64,000 nucleotides of DNA from Crocinitomicaceae bacterium (lineage in GTDB: Bacteria; Bacteroidota; Bacteroidia; Flavobacteriales_D; Crocinitomicaceae): the NCBI GenBank assembly GCA_020436025.1, contig JAGQYP010000004.1:1-64000 (forward strand). Direction: 5' to 3'. The translations under genes and the position numbers were made by a program. This document shows, one piece after another, positions 18,747-27,185 of the stretch (its first letter is position 1; the number at the start of each line of letters is the position of its first letter). The notes beneath the pieces are model-generated. The model was not told the DNA's origin and searched no databases. It worked only from the letters and a program-made list of their open reading frames with translations.

Positions 18747-20378
18747 CTAATATTTTAATACAATTTGTGAAGTATTGTTAAATCTTAAAAGATATGTACC
18801 GGCTTTCAATTCCGACGCATTTATTTTCCCTTGAGTTGTTCCCACTAGTACAGTTCTTCCAGATAAATCCAGAATTTCAAAATCAATTTTTCCTTGAATT
18901 CCATCAATTAAAATCTGGTTCTCAAACGGATTTGGATAGATTTTTAAATTTGAATTTATCTTGGAATCATCAATACTTAAGTTACAGGTATTCAAACTGT
19001 TCAATTCCACATAATTTCCGGGATTGAGTGTTTTACCCACAAATCCTGAAAAAGAAGGGCTATATTTTCTAACCTTAAATACGTTGTTTTGTAAAGTCGC
19101 GGGATCAGTTCCATCTTGATTTGGCCCGTTGACATCAACCGGATTATAATATTCCCAAACTCTAGTATTTGTTGCTGTATCTACTTCGAAAAAATAGCCT
19201 TGAGGGCCGTGACAAACTATTAAATTTCCATTCTCTAAAAATTGTGCTCCTGAGGTTCTGTTCGCAAAGAAATCAGTTGGAGTAGGAGTAGTATAAGAAT
19301 AAGCATAAGAACTTGGAGCATAAGCTGTTCCAGTTGTATATTGATAAGATCCATCCGGATTCATCGGTAGTTGAATTAGATCTACAGAACTATATTGTGT
19401 TGGTCGATCATTCCCATTGTTAAATACGCTCATATAGTAATTCCCACCAGAGGGGAAAATAACACAGTCATGCTGTCTGAAGAGCAATTTATCTGTGGAG
19501 GTACCGTGATCATAATTTTCGGGATTTCCTATTCTGTATAGAATATCTCCACCTTTGCCATATGTTCCACCAGCATGAGAGGCGGCTTCATTTGTAGTTG
19601 TGCTATGGTCGATAACAATTGCTTCACTGATCTTTCTTAAGCTGATTACAATTTGGTCAAATTCTTCAACATATTGAATAGAGTTTGCATGAAGCCAATC
19701 TGCCAATCCCGCATTATTACCGGTACCAAGAACATTGGCATTCATTAATTCGGGATGATCCGCAACGACTCCAAAATTTGATTTGGTGTTGTCAAAGTCC
19801 TGAATCAAATGGTCAAAAATATCCCATTTCCAAACCACATTCCCTGTTGTAAGACCTGTGGGCTGAATTTCCACTAGAGTTTCCGCCCAAATAACGGTAT
19901 CTGTCATCGTAGAGGTATCTCTTCCCACTGAGATACAATCACTATAATATTTTCTTTCCCATACAAGCAAAATCACGTTTCCATTTGGAAGAGGAATAAA
20001 ATCATGGTGACCTCTTGATTCAGAATCACCGTAAGAATAATTCCAAGTTATTGTTCCGTCCCAAGCCTGTTTGATAATTCTATCGAAGGAACCTCCTCCA
20101 TCAATATATTGCGTGTTTCCATCATCAATAGTCTTTACTAGGTTCCCAAGAGTATCTAAATAGAAAGCATTTCCATTTGTTAGAGCTCCTTGCCAGTGAT
20201 TAATTGCTCTTCCACAATTATCAACTAAATAGCTGTCGGTATAACCTGTGGGAGAATACAAGACATAGCCATCACTGGTACTGTTGTAATCATAAGAAAC
20301 AGTGCCCAGAGTTTGACAAAGAACTTGAGAATAAAAAAATAGACCGGTAGAGATGAGAATAATACTACGGAATAACAT
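18747..20378 (-). CDS. Arylsulfotransferase-like (ASST family) protein with T9SS C-terminal sorting domain
   Basis: 543 residues: a signal peptide (LISTGLFFYSQVLCQ), a beta-propeller-type core, and a C-terminal T9SS type A sorting domain (IYPNPFENQILIDG, FEILDLSGR, LKAGTYLLRF). The core has the spaced motifs of the arylsulfotransferase family: HHDFIPLPNGNVILLVWE, DWLHANSIQYVEEFDQIVIS, LFRQHDCVIFPSG, and MSVFNNGNDRP. In known ASSTs the His in such motifs is the sulfuryl acceptor. Activity here is inferred and some family members may have other roles. Six or more cysteines remain in the mature chain. The start overlaps the Omp28 gene by 14 bp, making it part of a four- or five-gene operon with two thioredoxin-fold proteins. 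Confidence 0.75.
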   Translation of the reverse strand: MLFRSIILISTGLFFYSQVLCQTLGTVSYDYNSTSDGYVLYSPTGYTDSYLVDNCGRAINHWQGALTNGNAFYLDTLGNLVKTIDDGNTQYIDGGGSFDRIIKQAWDGTITWNYSYGDSESRGHHDFIPLPNGNVILLVWERKYYSDCISVGRDTSTMTDTVIWAETLVEIQPTGLTTGNVVWKWDIFDHLIQDFDNTKSNFGVVADHPELMNANVLGTGNNAGLADWLHANSIQYVEEFDQIVISLRKISEAIVIDHSTTTNEAASHAGGTYGKGGDILYRIGNPENYDHGTSTDKLLFRQHDCVIFPSGGNYYMSVFNNGNDRPTQYSSVDLIQLPMNPDGSYQYTTGTAYAPSSYAYSYTTPTPTDFFANRTSGAQFLENGNLIVCHGPQGYFFEVDTATNTRVWEYYNPVDVNGPNQDGTDPATLQNNVFKVRKYSPSFSGFVGKTLNPGNYVELNSLNTCNLSIDDSKINSNLKIYPNPFENQILIDGIQGKIDFEILDLSGRTVLVGTTQGKINASELKAGTYLLRFNNTSQIVLKY

Positions 20379-21294
20379 CGGATTGAATTACTTGATAAAT
20401 TTTATAGGTATCTAGATCCATAGCATACGTAATTACACGAATGTTAGAATCAATATTTAACGAATCATTTTCAGGTACAGCATAAGAAAAATCCACTGTA
20501 AATTTTTCCCCCGTTGATGCCGATGAGAAAATGGGTTCACCATAAATTGGAGAAATCGTTCCAGCCATAACATTATGATGGTGATAATGATCTTCCGTAA
20601 CCGCACCGTTTTTCTGAGCTGATATTACTTGCCTTTGGACAAAGTAAGAAACAATACTGACATTTGCTGATAAATTTTCCAAGGCTTCTGCTTCAACATG
20701 GACAAACAGCCCATTTGTGCTCGGATAAAAGTTTATAGCTTGCTGGAGATTAATTTTAAGATCATTTGCGGTTAATAATCCACTCACCTCATTCCCCCAG
20801 GATGTAGTAACGTGATTCCAGTTCACACCTTCAGGAGAAATCTCTCTATTGATCATACCAACTGGATTCCCAATCATGCCTGAGATATCAATTACATAAG
20901 CATCACCAGCATCAGTCGTAAAATCATGTGCATAGTGTGGGTATTCTCCATCACCAGGAGTTGAAGTTGTTTGAAATGCATCCCCTGCAGAAGCATGTAT
21001 ACTGGCAACAAAAACGCGTCCCGGATTATTGGTCTCTAAATCTGCAGCAATTACTGCAGCTGCAGGACAATTTGGACATTTGTGACCTGTAAAATCTTCA
21101 ATCAAGACATTGAGATCGGTATTTGTATTTTGTCCGAAAGTTGGCCATGGGTAGTCGGACCAATTTCCTGGATAGAGATTTGTGTCCAATTCAATCGGAG
21201 GAACAACTGGATTTTCAATTCTATCACAGCTATTTGATAGGAAATTAAATCCGACAAGAACAATTGTAAAAAAAACTATCGTTAAATTTTTCAT
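20365..21294 (-). CDS. Omp28-related outer membrane lipoprotein with thioredoxin-like motif
   Basis: 309 residues. A signal sequence ends in a lipobox with Cys23 (FLSNSC). Shortly after comes LIEDFTGHKCPNCPAAA, the CxxC region of the Omp28 family, whose N-terminal half has a thioredoxin-like fold. The rest is beta-rich, with a His-rich stretch (EDHYHHHNVMAG) that could bind metal. Omp28 was first described in Porphyromonas gingivalis as a surface protein. The CPNCP motif suggests a redox or chaperone role rather than pure adhesion, which is inference. It is separated from the DUF6029 barrel gene by 10 bp and overlaps the arylsulfotransferase-like gene, so all are likely one transcript. Confidence 0.8.
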   Translation of the reverse strand: MKNLTIVFFTIVLVGFNFLSNSCDRIENPVVPPIELDTNLYPGNWSDYPWPTFGQNTNTDLNVLIEDFTGHKCPNCPAAAVIAADLETNNPGRVFVASIHASAGDAFQTTSTPGDGEYPHYAHDFTTDAGDAYVIDISGMIGNPVGMINREISPEGVNWNHVTTSWGNEVSGLLTANDLKINLQQAINFYPSTNGLFVHVEAEALENLSANVSIVSYFVQRQVISAQKNGAVTEDHYHHHNVMAGTISPIYGEPIFSSASTGEKFTVDFSYAVPENDSLNIDSNIRVITYAMDLDTYKIYQVIQSDVIP

Positions 21295-21304
21295 AATATC
21301 GATA

Positions 21305-23020
21305 TTAAAAACTTGCAGTAAATGTAAATGTCACCCCGGTAGCTGCTGGAACCAATCTACAAATTCCTCCAGCACAGAAGAATCCAGCTCTTTGTCTACC
21401 GACATCAAGTGAAAAACGCATTCCATTTTTAATGTAACTAAATGATCCCATTATATAATGAACTTTGCGTACTTCGGCATCATTGTTTCCGAAGTTCCAT
21501 TGATATAAACCTGATAACGTCCAATGCGGTGAAAAGGTTAGTTCTACAAGGCCTGCAAACCAGTGCCCTCTATCTTGCAATTTAGATGGATCGTCAACAT
21601 CCTTGTGCGTAAACATTCCTTGTAATTCAGTTCTCAAATATACTTTTTTCGCCAATTTAAAGGTCATATCGAGAACAGCCACATGAGAAGTTATCAATTT
21701 TTTGTACTCCGTAACTTTGTTCGCAATTGGGTTGAATTGGAAGAAAAAATAGTTTACATTAAACTTAAAAGTACTGTTGATTTTTCTTTTGATTTCTATG
21801 TTAAAGTCTTGGTAAAACAAGCTATCCCATTTCGCATCAAATGGTTTTGTGACATACCCTCTTCTAGAACCATCCAAATCATTCAGCTCATATCTGTTCA
21901 CATCGAAATTAACAGAATAATTTGCTGAGATAGTCATACCGTATTTACCACCGATTTTCGATTTTTTCTTAAACGTATAAATCACATCGGCTTGAAAAGA
22001 CACTTCGCCATATGGAACGGTTGCATAAGGGTAAATCGAAGAGGCCAAAGCATAGGTATGTGTTTTTGTTAATGCAGGTAAATAACTGATCATTAAATCT
22101 GTATTGATGGCGTTTCGATCAGACCTCATTGACATGTTAGACAAGGACTTTGCTTGAATATTAATCCCTAAACCTTTGGTTGAATAACTACCAGTTAAAT
22201 AAATACCATCTCCGTTTTTGTAGATGTATTTGAAGTCATTTCTGTAGTCATTATCAAAACTTGGATCATTTTCTTTGTGAATGTATTCTCCTGTGAAAAG
22301 GAAGCCACCATAACCTAGAGTCAATCTTCCACCATAGGCTCCAACATTTTCAGGAAGAATAAGTGAAGGATTATTGTCTGCTTGATATTTACTTACAAAA
22401 GATCCTCCTAATTCAAATCGCCATTTTGTTTCAGCAATTTTTGGGATCATTTGGTTGAAAGAGATTTCTGCATCAAAACCTCTGACTACTCCATCACCTT
22501 TAATAATTTGATCTTCAAAACGGAATCTTTGTTTTCCATAAACTCCTTTTAGGTTGATTCCCTTGTATGGAGAATATTTGATTCTAAATCCGTCAATGGC
22601 ATTGTCAATTCCTAAGTTCCTGTCTTCATAGGCTCTTAAGATCATTCCACTTCCAAATTGCTCATAAAAAGTTCCTGCTGTTACACTGATGTTCTTATCC
22701 TGAAATTTAATGTAACGGTATCCAATTCCAGTTCCATCGAATCTTTGAGGATAACCTAACAGAACGGGTAAATAAGATTCAAAACGTACCCCAGCTGTAA
22801 ACTTCCATAAAGTATAGTTTACGTTCGCGAAACCGTTTAAACTAATTCGTTCAGGTGGAACTTGAGCATTAATTTGAGTATCATTGGCATAAAACTGAGT
22901 TCTGATCTCAACATTTCCAGTAACGGTACCATTTAATCCGCCGCCACCATTTTCATTATTTTGGGTATAACCTCCCTTGTACACCAGGAGGCATAGAATA
23001 ATTAGAGCAATTTTTTTCAA
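21305..23020 (-). CDS. DUF6029-type outer membrane beta-barrel protein
   Basis: 571 residues with a signal peptide (KKIALIILCLLVYKGGYTQ) and a Gly-rich N-terminus. Alternating aromatic/hydrophobic strands run throughout, and the C-terminus ends in GVTFTFTASF, a terminal Phe as in outer membrane barrels. Stretches such as GTFYEQFGSGMILRAYEDRN and DNAIDGFRIKYSPYKGINLK fit the DUF6029 family, which is found beside Omp28 and TlpA genes in Bacteroidetes (recalled, not searched). A transport or secretion-accessory role in the outer membrane is inferred. No TonB plug domain is visible. It lies 10 bp before the Omp28 gene and 26 bp after the TlpA-like gene. Confidence 0.7.
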   Translation of the reverse strand: MKKIALIILCLLVYKGGYTQNNENGGGGLNGTVTGNVEIRTQFYANDTQINAQVPPERISLNGFANVNYTLWKFTAGVRFESYLPVLLGYPQRFDGTGIGYRYIKFQDKNISVTAGTFYEQFGSGMILRAYEDRNLGIDNAIDGFRIKYSPYKGINLKGVYGKQRFRFEDQIIKGDGVVRGFDAEISFNQMIPKIAETKWRFELGGSFVSKYQADNNPSLILPENVGAYGGRLTLGYGGFLFTGEYIHKENDPSFDNDYRNDFKYIYKNGDGIYLTGSYSTKGLGINIQAKSLSNMSMRSDRNAINTDLMISYLPALTKTHTYALASSIYPYATVPYGEVSFQADVIYTFKKKSKIGGKYGMTISANYSVNFDVNRYELNDLDGSRRGYVTKPFDAKWDSLFYQDFNIEIKRKINSTFKFNVNYFFFQFNPIANKVTEYKKLITSHVAVLDMTFKLAKKVYLRTELQGMFTHKDVDDPSKLQDRGHWFAGLVELTFSPHWTLSGLYQWNFGNNDAEVRKVHYIMGSFSYIKNGMRFSLDVGRQRAGFFCAGGICRLVPAATGVTFTFTASF

Positions 23021-23046
23021 AACGTAAAAATAAAAAGAGTGGAAGT

Positions 23047-23547
23047 TTATTTTCCTGAAATTTCAACTAGTTTTTCATGTAATTCATCTTCATCTCCAGG
23101 AGAATAGCTATTGTGTGTCCAAACAATTTTTCCTTCTCCATTTACAAGGAATGTTTGTGGAGGATTATTCACTCCTAGAGCTCTTCTAAAATCAGAGTTT
23201 GGATCTAACAGGATTACATAATCCCATCCTTTGCCATCAACATAAGGCTTTACTCTTGATTTTGTTTTTTCGTCATCGATTGAAACAGCGTATAAAACAA
23301 CACCCGTTTCTTCAACCCAATCATCATAGACTTCGCTTATTGCTTCTAATTCTCTTTTACATGGGGAACACCAAGTTGCCCAGAAATTGATAATCATTGG
23401 CTTACCATCGTTTGATAATTCTCCAGTTTTAATTTCATTTCCATTTACATCTTTCAATGTAACGTTTGGAATAGCTTTTCCTTTATCCTCATCTCTGAAT
23501 GAGAAAAACATCATTGGAATTGTAAGCAAAAGAATAAATTTTTTCAT
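23047..23547 (-). CDS. TlpA-family thioredoxin-like protein
   Basis: 166 residues with an N-terminal signal sequence (KKFILLLTIPMMFFSF), so it acts in the periplasm. The TlpA/ResA pattern is clear: PNVTLKDVNGNEIK, INFWATWCSPCKREL with the CxxC pair, VVLYAVSIDDEK, and NNPPQTFLVNGEGKIVW with the cis-Pro loop. Such proteins reduce or isomerise disulfides of exported proteins or assist cytochrome maturation. First gene of the operon that also encodes the DUF6029 barrel, Omp28 and the arylsulfotransferase-like cargo, so its client may be one of these. A second in-frame ATG at 23553 would add two residues. Confidence 0.85.
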   Translation of the reverse strand: MKKFILLLTIPMMFFSFRDEDKGKAIPNVTLKDVNGNEIKTGELSNDGKPMIINFWATWCSPCKRELEAISEVYDDWVEETGVVLYAVSIDDEKTKSRVKPYVDGKGWDYVILLDPNSDFRRALGVNNPPQTFLVNGEGKIVWTHNSYSPGDEDELHEKLVEISGK

Positions 23548-23640
23548 AATCATGTTTTTTAAAGATCCTAGTACAATAATGTTGCCAAAAGAACAAATAA
23601 CTTGGGTTGAAATAAAAATTTTTAAGTAGTGAAAGGTTAG

Positions 23641-23670
23641 AAAAAAAAGGAGGTGTAAAAACCTCCTTTT
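23641..23670 (-). terminator. Terminator of the secreted thioredoxin-domain gene
   Basis: A perfect 10-bp stem (AAAAGGAGGT 23645-23654 with ACCTCCTTTT 23661-23670). On the minus strand it runs into eight consecutive T. Confidence 0.85.
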
Positions 23671-23696
23671 TAATATTTAATATCTTAATTCTAGAA

Positions 23697-25319
23697 TTAT
23701 TTTACAACTGAAATTCTTTCAGTGTTAACAGATCCACCAACTTCGATGTTAAGAATGTAGATTCCAGCCTCAAGATCAGAAAGATCAAGATCTAAATGAA
23801 GAGCACCAGATACATTTCCTAATTCGATAGTTTTAACTACTTGACCGTTAGTTGAAACAACTTTAACAGTAGTAGCTTCTGAACCGTTTACGTTGAAGTT
23901 AACAGTAGCTTGGTTTGAAACAGGGTTTGGATAAACAGAGATGTTATCAACCATGTTGTTCTCATCAACTGATAATGCATTCAAACAGTTGTCAGTAGCT
24001 GGTTGCAAACCACTAGTAAACATACCAGAAGTAAATCCTACTGCATCATAAGCTACAGTTGAGTTAGCTGGATCACCAGTGTTTGGACAAATTCCAATGA
24101 AGAATGGAATACCACCTGAACCATAAAGGTTATTGTAGTAAGAATAAATTTGATCATGGATCTTAGAGTGTGCAATTTTTGGATAGTTACCACCCCAGTT
24201 CAATGAAAGCATTACAGCGTTATCATCAGTTTCTTCAACAGTGATAGCGAATACTTGAACGTCTTGAGTTCCACCACCATTGTTCACCCAGTAAGTGTTC
24301 AATTCTGGAGTAGAAGACTGACATGGACCACACCAAGATGCCATGAAATCAAGAACTACGAAAGTTCCATTTCCAAGCAAAGTGTAAAGATCATGAGTTG
24401 TTCCCATATCATCAGACAATGTAAAGTTTGGTGTCTGAGCTGCAGTATAAGTATCTGCGTTGAAGTTCAAAACATCACCATCGTTATCAGAAGGATCTGA
24501 ATCAGTTCCACCGTTAACGTTTGTAATGGACACAGTCAAATCTTGACCTGGAGCTTCAGGAATAGTTACACCAGTGATTACGATATCAGCTGTGTTACCT
24601 GGAGTGATTGTTTGAGTTACAGGTTGTGTACCAGCAGTTCCGTTCAAATCGTAAGCGATTGTGAAAGAAGTAAGGTCGTTACCACCTAAGTTAGCAACAG
24701 TTACAGTAACTGATTCACCTGGAGCCTTAACAAATGAAATTGCATCTAAAGCTGCATTATCATTTGGTGGAATAAATGTTTGGATGTTATCCAAAGCCAA
24801 ACCTGATCCCCAGTCAGCGTTATCATTGTAAGTCCATCTTAAAACTAAGTTAGACATACCTTGGTAAGCTGCTAAAGAAACTAAAGCTTGAGTCCAGTCA
24901 GAAACAGGGTCAAGAGTTTTTAAGGCAGAATAGCTAGTACCACCATTAGTAGAAATTTCTAAAATAGCAGTTTCACCATAAAAAGCTTTCACGAAGTAAT
25001 CAAACTTCAAGAAATAAGCTTGACCTGCAGGAAGTGAGAAAGTTGCAGAAACTAACTGTTCATTGCTCATGTCACAGTTACAATCATCATCATTTACATA
25101 AACAAACTTTGTAGAGTTTGATGTTAAATCAAAATAAGTTGTACTTGCAGCAGATGTTCCAGTTTGGAAACCTGGAGATGTTGATCCACCAGCAGAAGTA
25201 GCTGACCAACCAGCAGGAAGATTCGGAGCAGTTACACCCTCGAAATCTTCAGTCATTTGCGCATTAAGAGTACCTACAGCACCTAGAGCGCACAATCCTA
25301 AAAGTAAAGATTTTTTCAT
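23697..25319 (-). CDS. T9SS-exported protein with thioredoxin domain and MAM-like N-terminal domain
   Basis: 540 residues. The signal peptide (MKKSLLLGLCALGAVGTLNA) is followed by a jelly-roll domain as in cleaved adhesins (EDFEGVTAPNLPAGWSATS ... GLALDNIQTF), a CARDB-like spacer (near 185-285), a thioredoxin/redoxin domain with VVLDFMASWCGPCQSSTPEL and GIPFFIGICP, and a T9SS type A C-terminus (VYPNPVSNQATVNFNVNG, LEAGIYILNIEVGG). This would place an intact CGPC disulfide site on the cell surface or outside the cell. It follows no other gene closely and has its own terminator. Codon choice is strongly biased to frequent codons, which suggests high expression (by eye). Confidence 0.85.
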   Translation of the reverse strand: MKKSLLLGLCALGAVGTLNAQMTEDFEGVTAPNLPAGWSATSAGGSTSPGFQTGTSAASTTYFDLTSNSTKFVYVNDDDCNCDMSNEQLVSATFSLPAGQAYFLKFDYFVKAFYGETAILEISTNGGTSYSALKTLDPVSDWTQALVSLAAYQGMSNLVLRWTYNDNADWGSGLALDNIQTFIPPNDNAALDAISFVKAPGESVTVTVANLGGNDLTSFTIAYDLNGTAGTQPVTQTITPGNTADIVITGVTIPEAPGQDLTVSITNVNGGTDSDPSDNDGDVLNFNADTYTAAQTPNFTLSDDMGTTHDLYTLLGNGTFVVLDFMASWCGPCQSSTPELNTYWVNNGGGTQDVQVFAITVEETDDNAVMLSLNWGGNYPKIAHSKIHDQIYSYYNNLYGSGGIPFFIGICPNTGDPANSTVAYDAVGFTSGMFTSGLQPATDNCLNALSVDENNMVDNISVYPNPVSNQATVNFNVNGSEATTVKVVSTNGQVVKTIELGNVSGALHLDLDLSDLEAGIYILNIEVGGSVNTERISVVK

Positions 25320-25484
25320 AACACTTTTTTAATTTTAAATTAATTAGAGGACGCAATATAAAAATTTAATCCGCTTGTGACCTAAATTACATTGTGAAAA
25401 TTATTGGAATCCTATAAAGCAATTTTAATTTTATAAATGGTCAAATTTTAACTGATAATAATAGGAACGGGTTTTGATTTGCAT

Positions 25485-25492
25485 TATATTTG
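25485..25492 (+). promoter_or_regulatory. -7 box for the small T9SS cargo gene
   Basis: TATATTTG matches TAnnTTTG exactly, 43 bp before the preferred ATG at 25536. The 216-bp gap between the divergent genes holds little else. Confidence 0.5.
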
Positions 25493-25535
25493 TTGTATCT
25501 TAAAAGAAGTTTTAAATCTAAACTAAATGATTGAT

Positions 25536-26315
25536 ATGAAAAGAATTTTACTATTAACTGTATTTGTTTTGGCACTTTCCTTTGGATCCAATGCCCAAAC
25601 TTATTTAAGAATTATGGATCCAACTAACGGGAATGCCGTTGTAAATGACGCGTACATTACTGTTCAAGGGACACCTGGAGGAACTGGTGGAGTTGGTGAA
25701 TTGGAGCACGAATTATTAATTAAGAACATTTCTGGTCAATCACTAGATATTAAAGTTACCAGAACCGAATTAGATGTAGCTCCTAATACTAAAAATACTA
25801 CTTGCTGGTATATCTGTCCATTATATGTTACTGCTGGAGATCAACCTGTATTAGAGTCTGCATTCACCGAAACTATTGCAGACCAAGATACAAACGATAC
25901 ATTCGTTGCTCATCACAGACCTGAAGGTGTTGATGGATGTTCCTTAATGAAATATGAATTTTGGGATGTGAATGATCCACAAAAATCAGAAGTAGTATAT
26001 ATCAAATTCTTACACAACACAGGAAGTGTTGATTGTTCTACTTTGGATGTTGCAGAATACAATGAAGATTTAAACAAGGTTTCTGTATATCCAAATCCTG
26101 CTACTACAGCCGTAAAGATTAATATTGAAAACAATTACAATATTACTTCTTTAGTAATTGTGGATATGTTAGGAAAAACAGTTAAAACCATTGACGCAAC
26201 CAATGTAAATGGTGTAAAATCTGTTGATGTTTCTAACTTAAATAAAGGTTTCTACTTTGTTAAGGTGATGAATGGATCTAACATTTTGAAATCAAAGAAA
26301 TTAATGATCAATTAA
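25536..26315 (+). CDS. Small T9SS cargo protein of unknown function
   Basis: 259 residues from the ATG at 25536 (an ATG at 25527 would add three). Signal peptide RILLLTVFVLALSFGSNAQ; a compact beta-rich domain of about 150 residues with four cysteines (TTCWYICPLY, DGCSLMKYEFWD, SVDCSTL); then a T9SS type A sorting domain (VSVYPNPATTAVKI, LNKGFYFVKVMNG). The central domain looks like a single Ig-like fold of the kind seen in short secreted Bacteroidetes proteins. No enzyme motif is seen. It is monocistronic, with its own promoter box and terminator. Confidence 0.8.
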   Translation: MKRILLLTVFVLALSFGSNAQTYLRIMDPTNGNAVVNDAYITVQGTPGGTGGVGELEHELLIKNISGQSLDIKVTRTELDVAPNTKNTTCWYICPLYVTAGDQPVLESAFTETIADQDTNDTFVAHHRPEGVDGCSLMKYEFWDVNDPQKSEVVYIKFLHNTGSVDCSTLDVAEYNEDLNKVSVYPNPATTAVKINIENNYNITSLVIVDMLGKTVKTIDATNVNGVKSVDVSNLNKGFYFVKVMNGSNILKSKKLMIN

Positions 26316-26339
26316 GATCATACTTAAAATTATTCTTGA

Positions 26340-26368
26340 AACCCTGAGGCAATGCTTCGGGGTTTTTT
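26340..26368 (+). terminator. Terminator between the T9SS cargo gene and the sirtuin
   Basis: A 10-bp stem with two G-T pairs (26340-26349 with 26355-26364), a CAATG loop and a six-T tail. The tail overlaps the stop codon of the convergent sirtuin gene. Confidence 0.8.
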
Positions 26369-27062
26369 ATTTCAATAAATTTCTGAAAGTTTTCATTCCA
26401 TCCGTTGCTTTTTCTCTGATAATTTTCACATCTAAATCATGAGAGACATTCACTTGATTTGGATCAATCAAATAAATCTTGCAAGAAGGTTTTGAAAAAT
26501 ATAAAAGATTTGCAGCAGGATAAACATTGAGAGAGGTACCAATAACTAGGAGGATATCTGCTTTTCCTACAATTTCTTCAGCAATAGAAAGATTTGGCAC
26601 AGGTTCTCCAAACCATACCACATGAGGTCTAAGCTGGAAGCCATTTGAGCAGGTATCTCCTTTTTCGATCAATCCTTTATCAACAGGGTAATAATCTTCA
26701 TTGACATGCAAAGTGGCAGGATTAGAGCTCTTTGCCAATAGAATTTCTCCGTGTAAATGAAGAACATTTTTTGAACCAGCTCTTTCATGGAGATCATCTA
26801 TATTTTGAGTAATTACATGAACATTGTATTCTTTTTCCAATTCTGCAATTTCGTAATGCGCTTGATTTGGTTGTACTTCCAATACATTTTTGCGCCGCAT
26901 ATTATAAAAATCAAGGACGAGCTCAAAATTAGCTTCCCATGCTTCAGGGGTAGCCACTTCTTCAATTCTGTATTGTTCCCACAGTCCTCCAGAATCTCTG
27001 AAAGTACTGATACCGCTTTCCGCACTAACACCTGCCCCAGATAATACGACTAAGTTTTCCAT
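26367..27062 (-). CDS. cobB: Sirtuin NAD-dependent protein deacylase (class III type) lacking the zinc cysteines
   Basis: 231 residues. The NAD site is shown by SGAGVSAESGISTFRDS (8-24) and TQNIDDLHERAG (85-96), and the catalytic His104 by LHLHGE. Tyr53 and Arg56 in FYNMRR match the Y-x-x-R pair that lets SIRT5 and CobB remove succinyl and malonyl groups. LRPHVVWFGEPVP is also present. Between LHLHGE and LRPHVVWFGE only one Cys remains, so the four-cysteine zinc site of most sirtuins is missing. It likely acts on acylated lysines of metabolic enzymes in the cytoplasm. It is divergent from maeB. A weak -7-like TAACTTGC lies at 27082-27089. Confidence 0.88.
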   Translation of the reverse strand: MENLVVLSGAGVSAESGISTFRDSGGLWEQYRIEEVATPEAWEANFELVLDFYNMRRKNVLEVQPNQAHYEIAELEKEYNVHVITQNIDDLHERAGSKNVLHLHGEILLAKSSNPATLHVNEDYYPVDKGLIEKGDTCSNGFQLRPHVVWFGEPVPNLSIAEEIVGKADILLVIGTSLNVYPAANLLYFSKPSCKIYLIDPNQVNVSHDLDVKIIREKATDGMKTFRNLLK

Positions 27063-27158
27063 GTGATTATTCTGATAGCATGCAAGTTAAGGAATTTTTT
27101 AATATCGCAAGCCAAGAATAAATCCCTGTATTTCTCTTTTTATCCTTACACATTTTCT

Positions 27159-27166
27159 TATTTTTG
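27159..27166 (+). promoter_or_regulatory. -7 box for maeB-ruvA-sprA
   Basis: TATTTTTG matches TAnnTTTG exactly, 19 bp before the maeB ATG. With ruvA overlapping and sprA 3 bp after it, one transcript from here could cover more than 10 kb. Confidence 0.55.
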
Positions 27167-27185
27167 GCGCTTCAAATAAAAAGCT

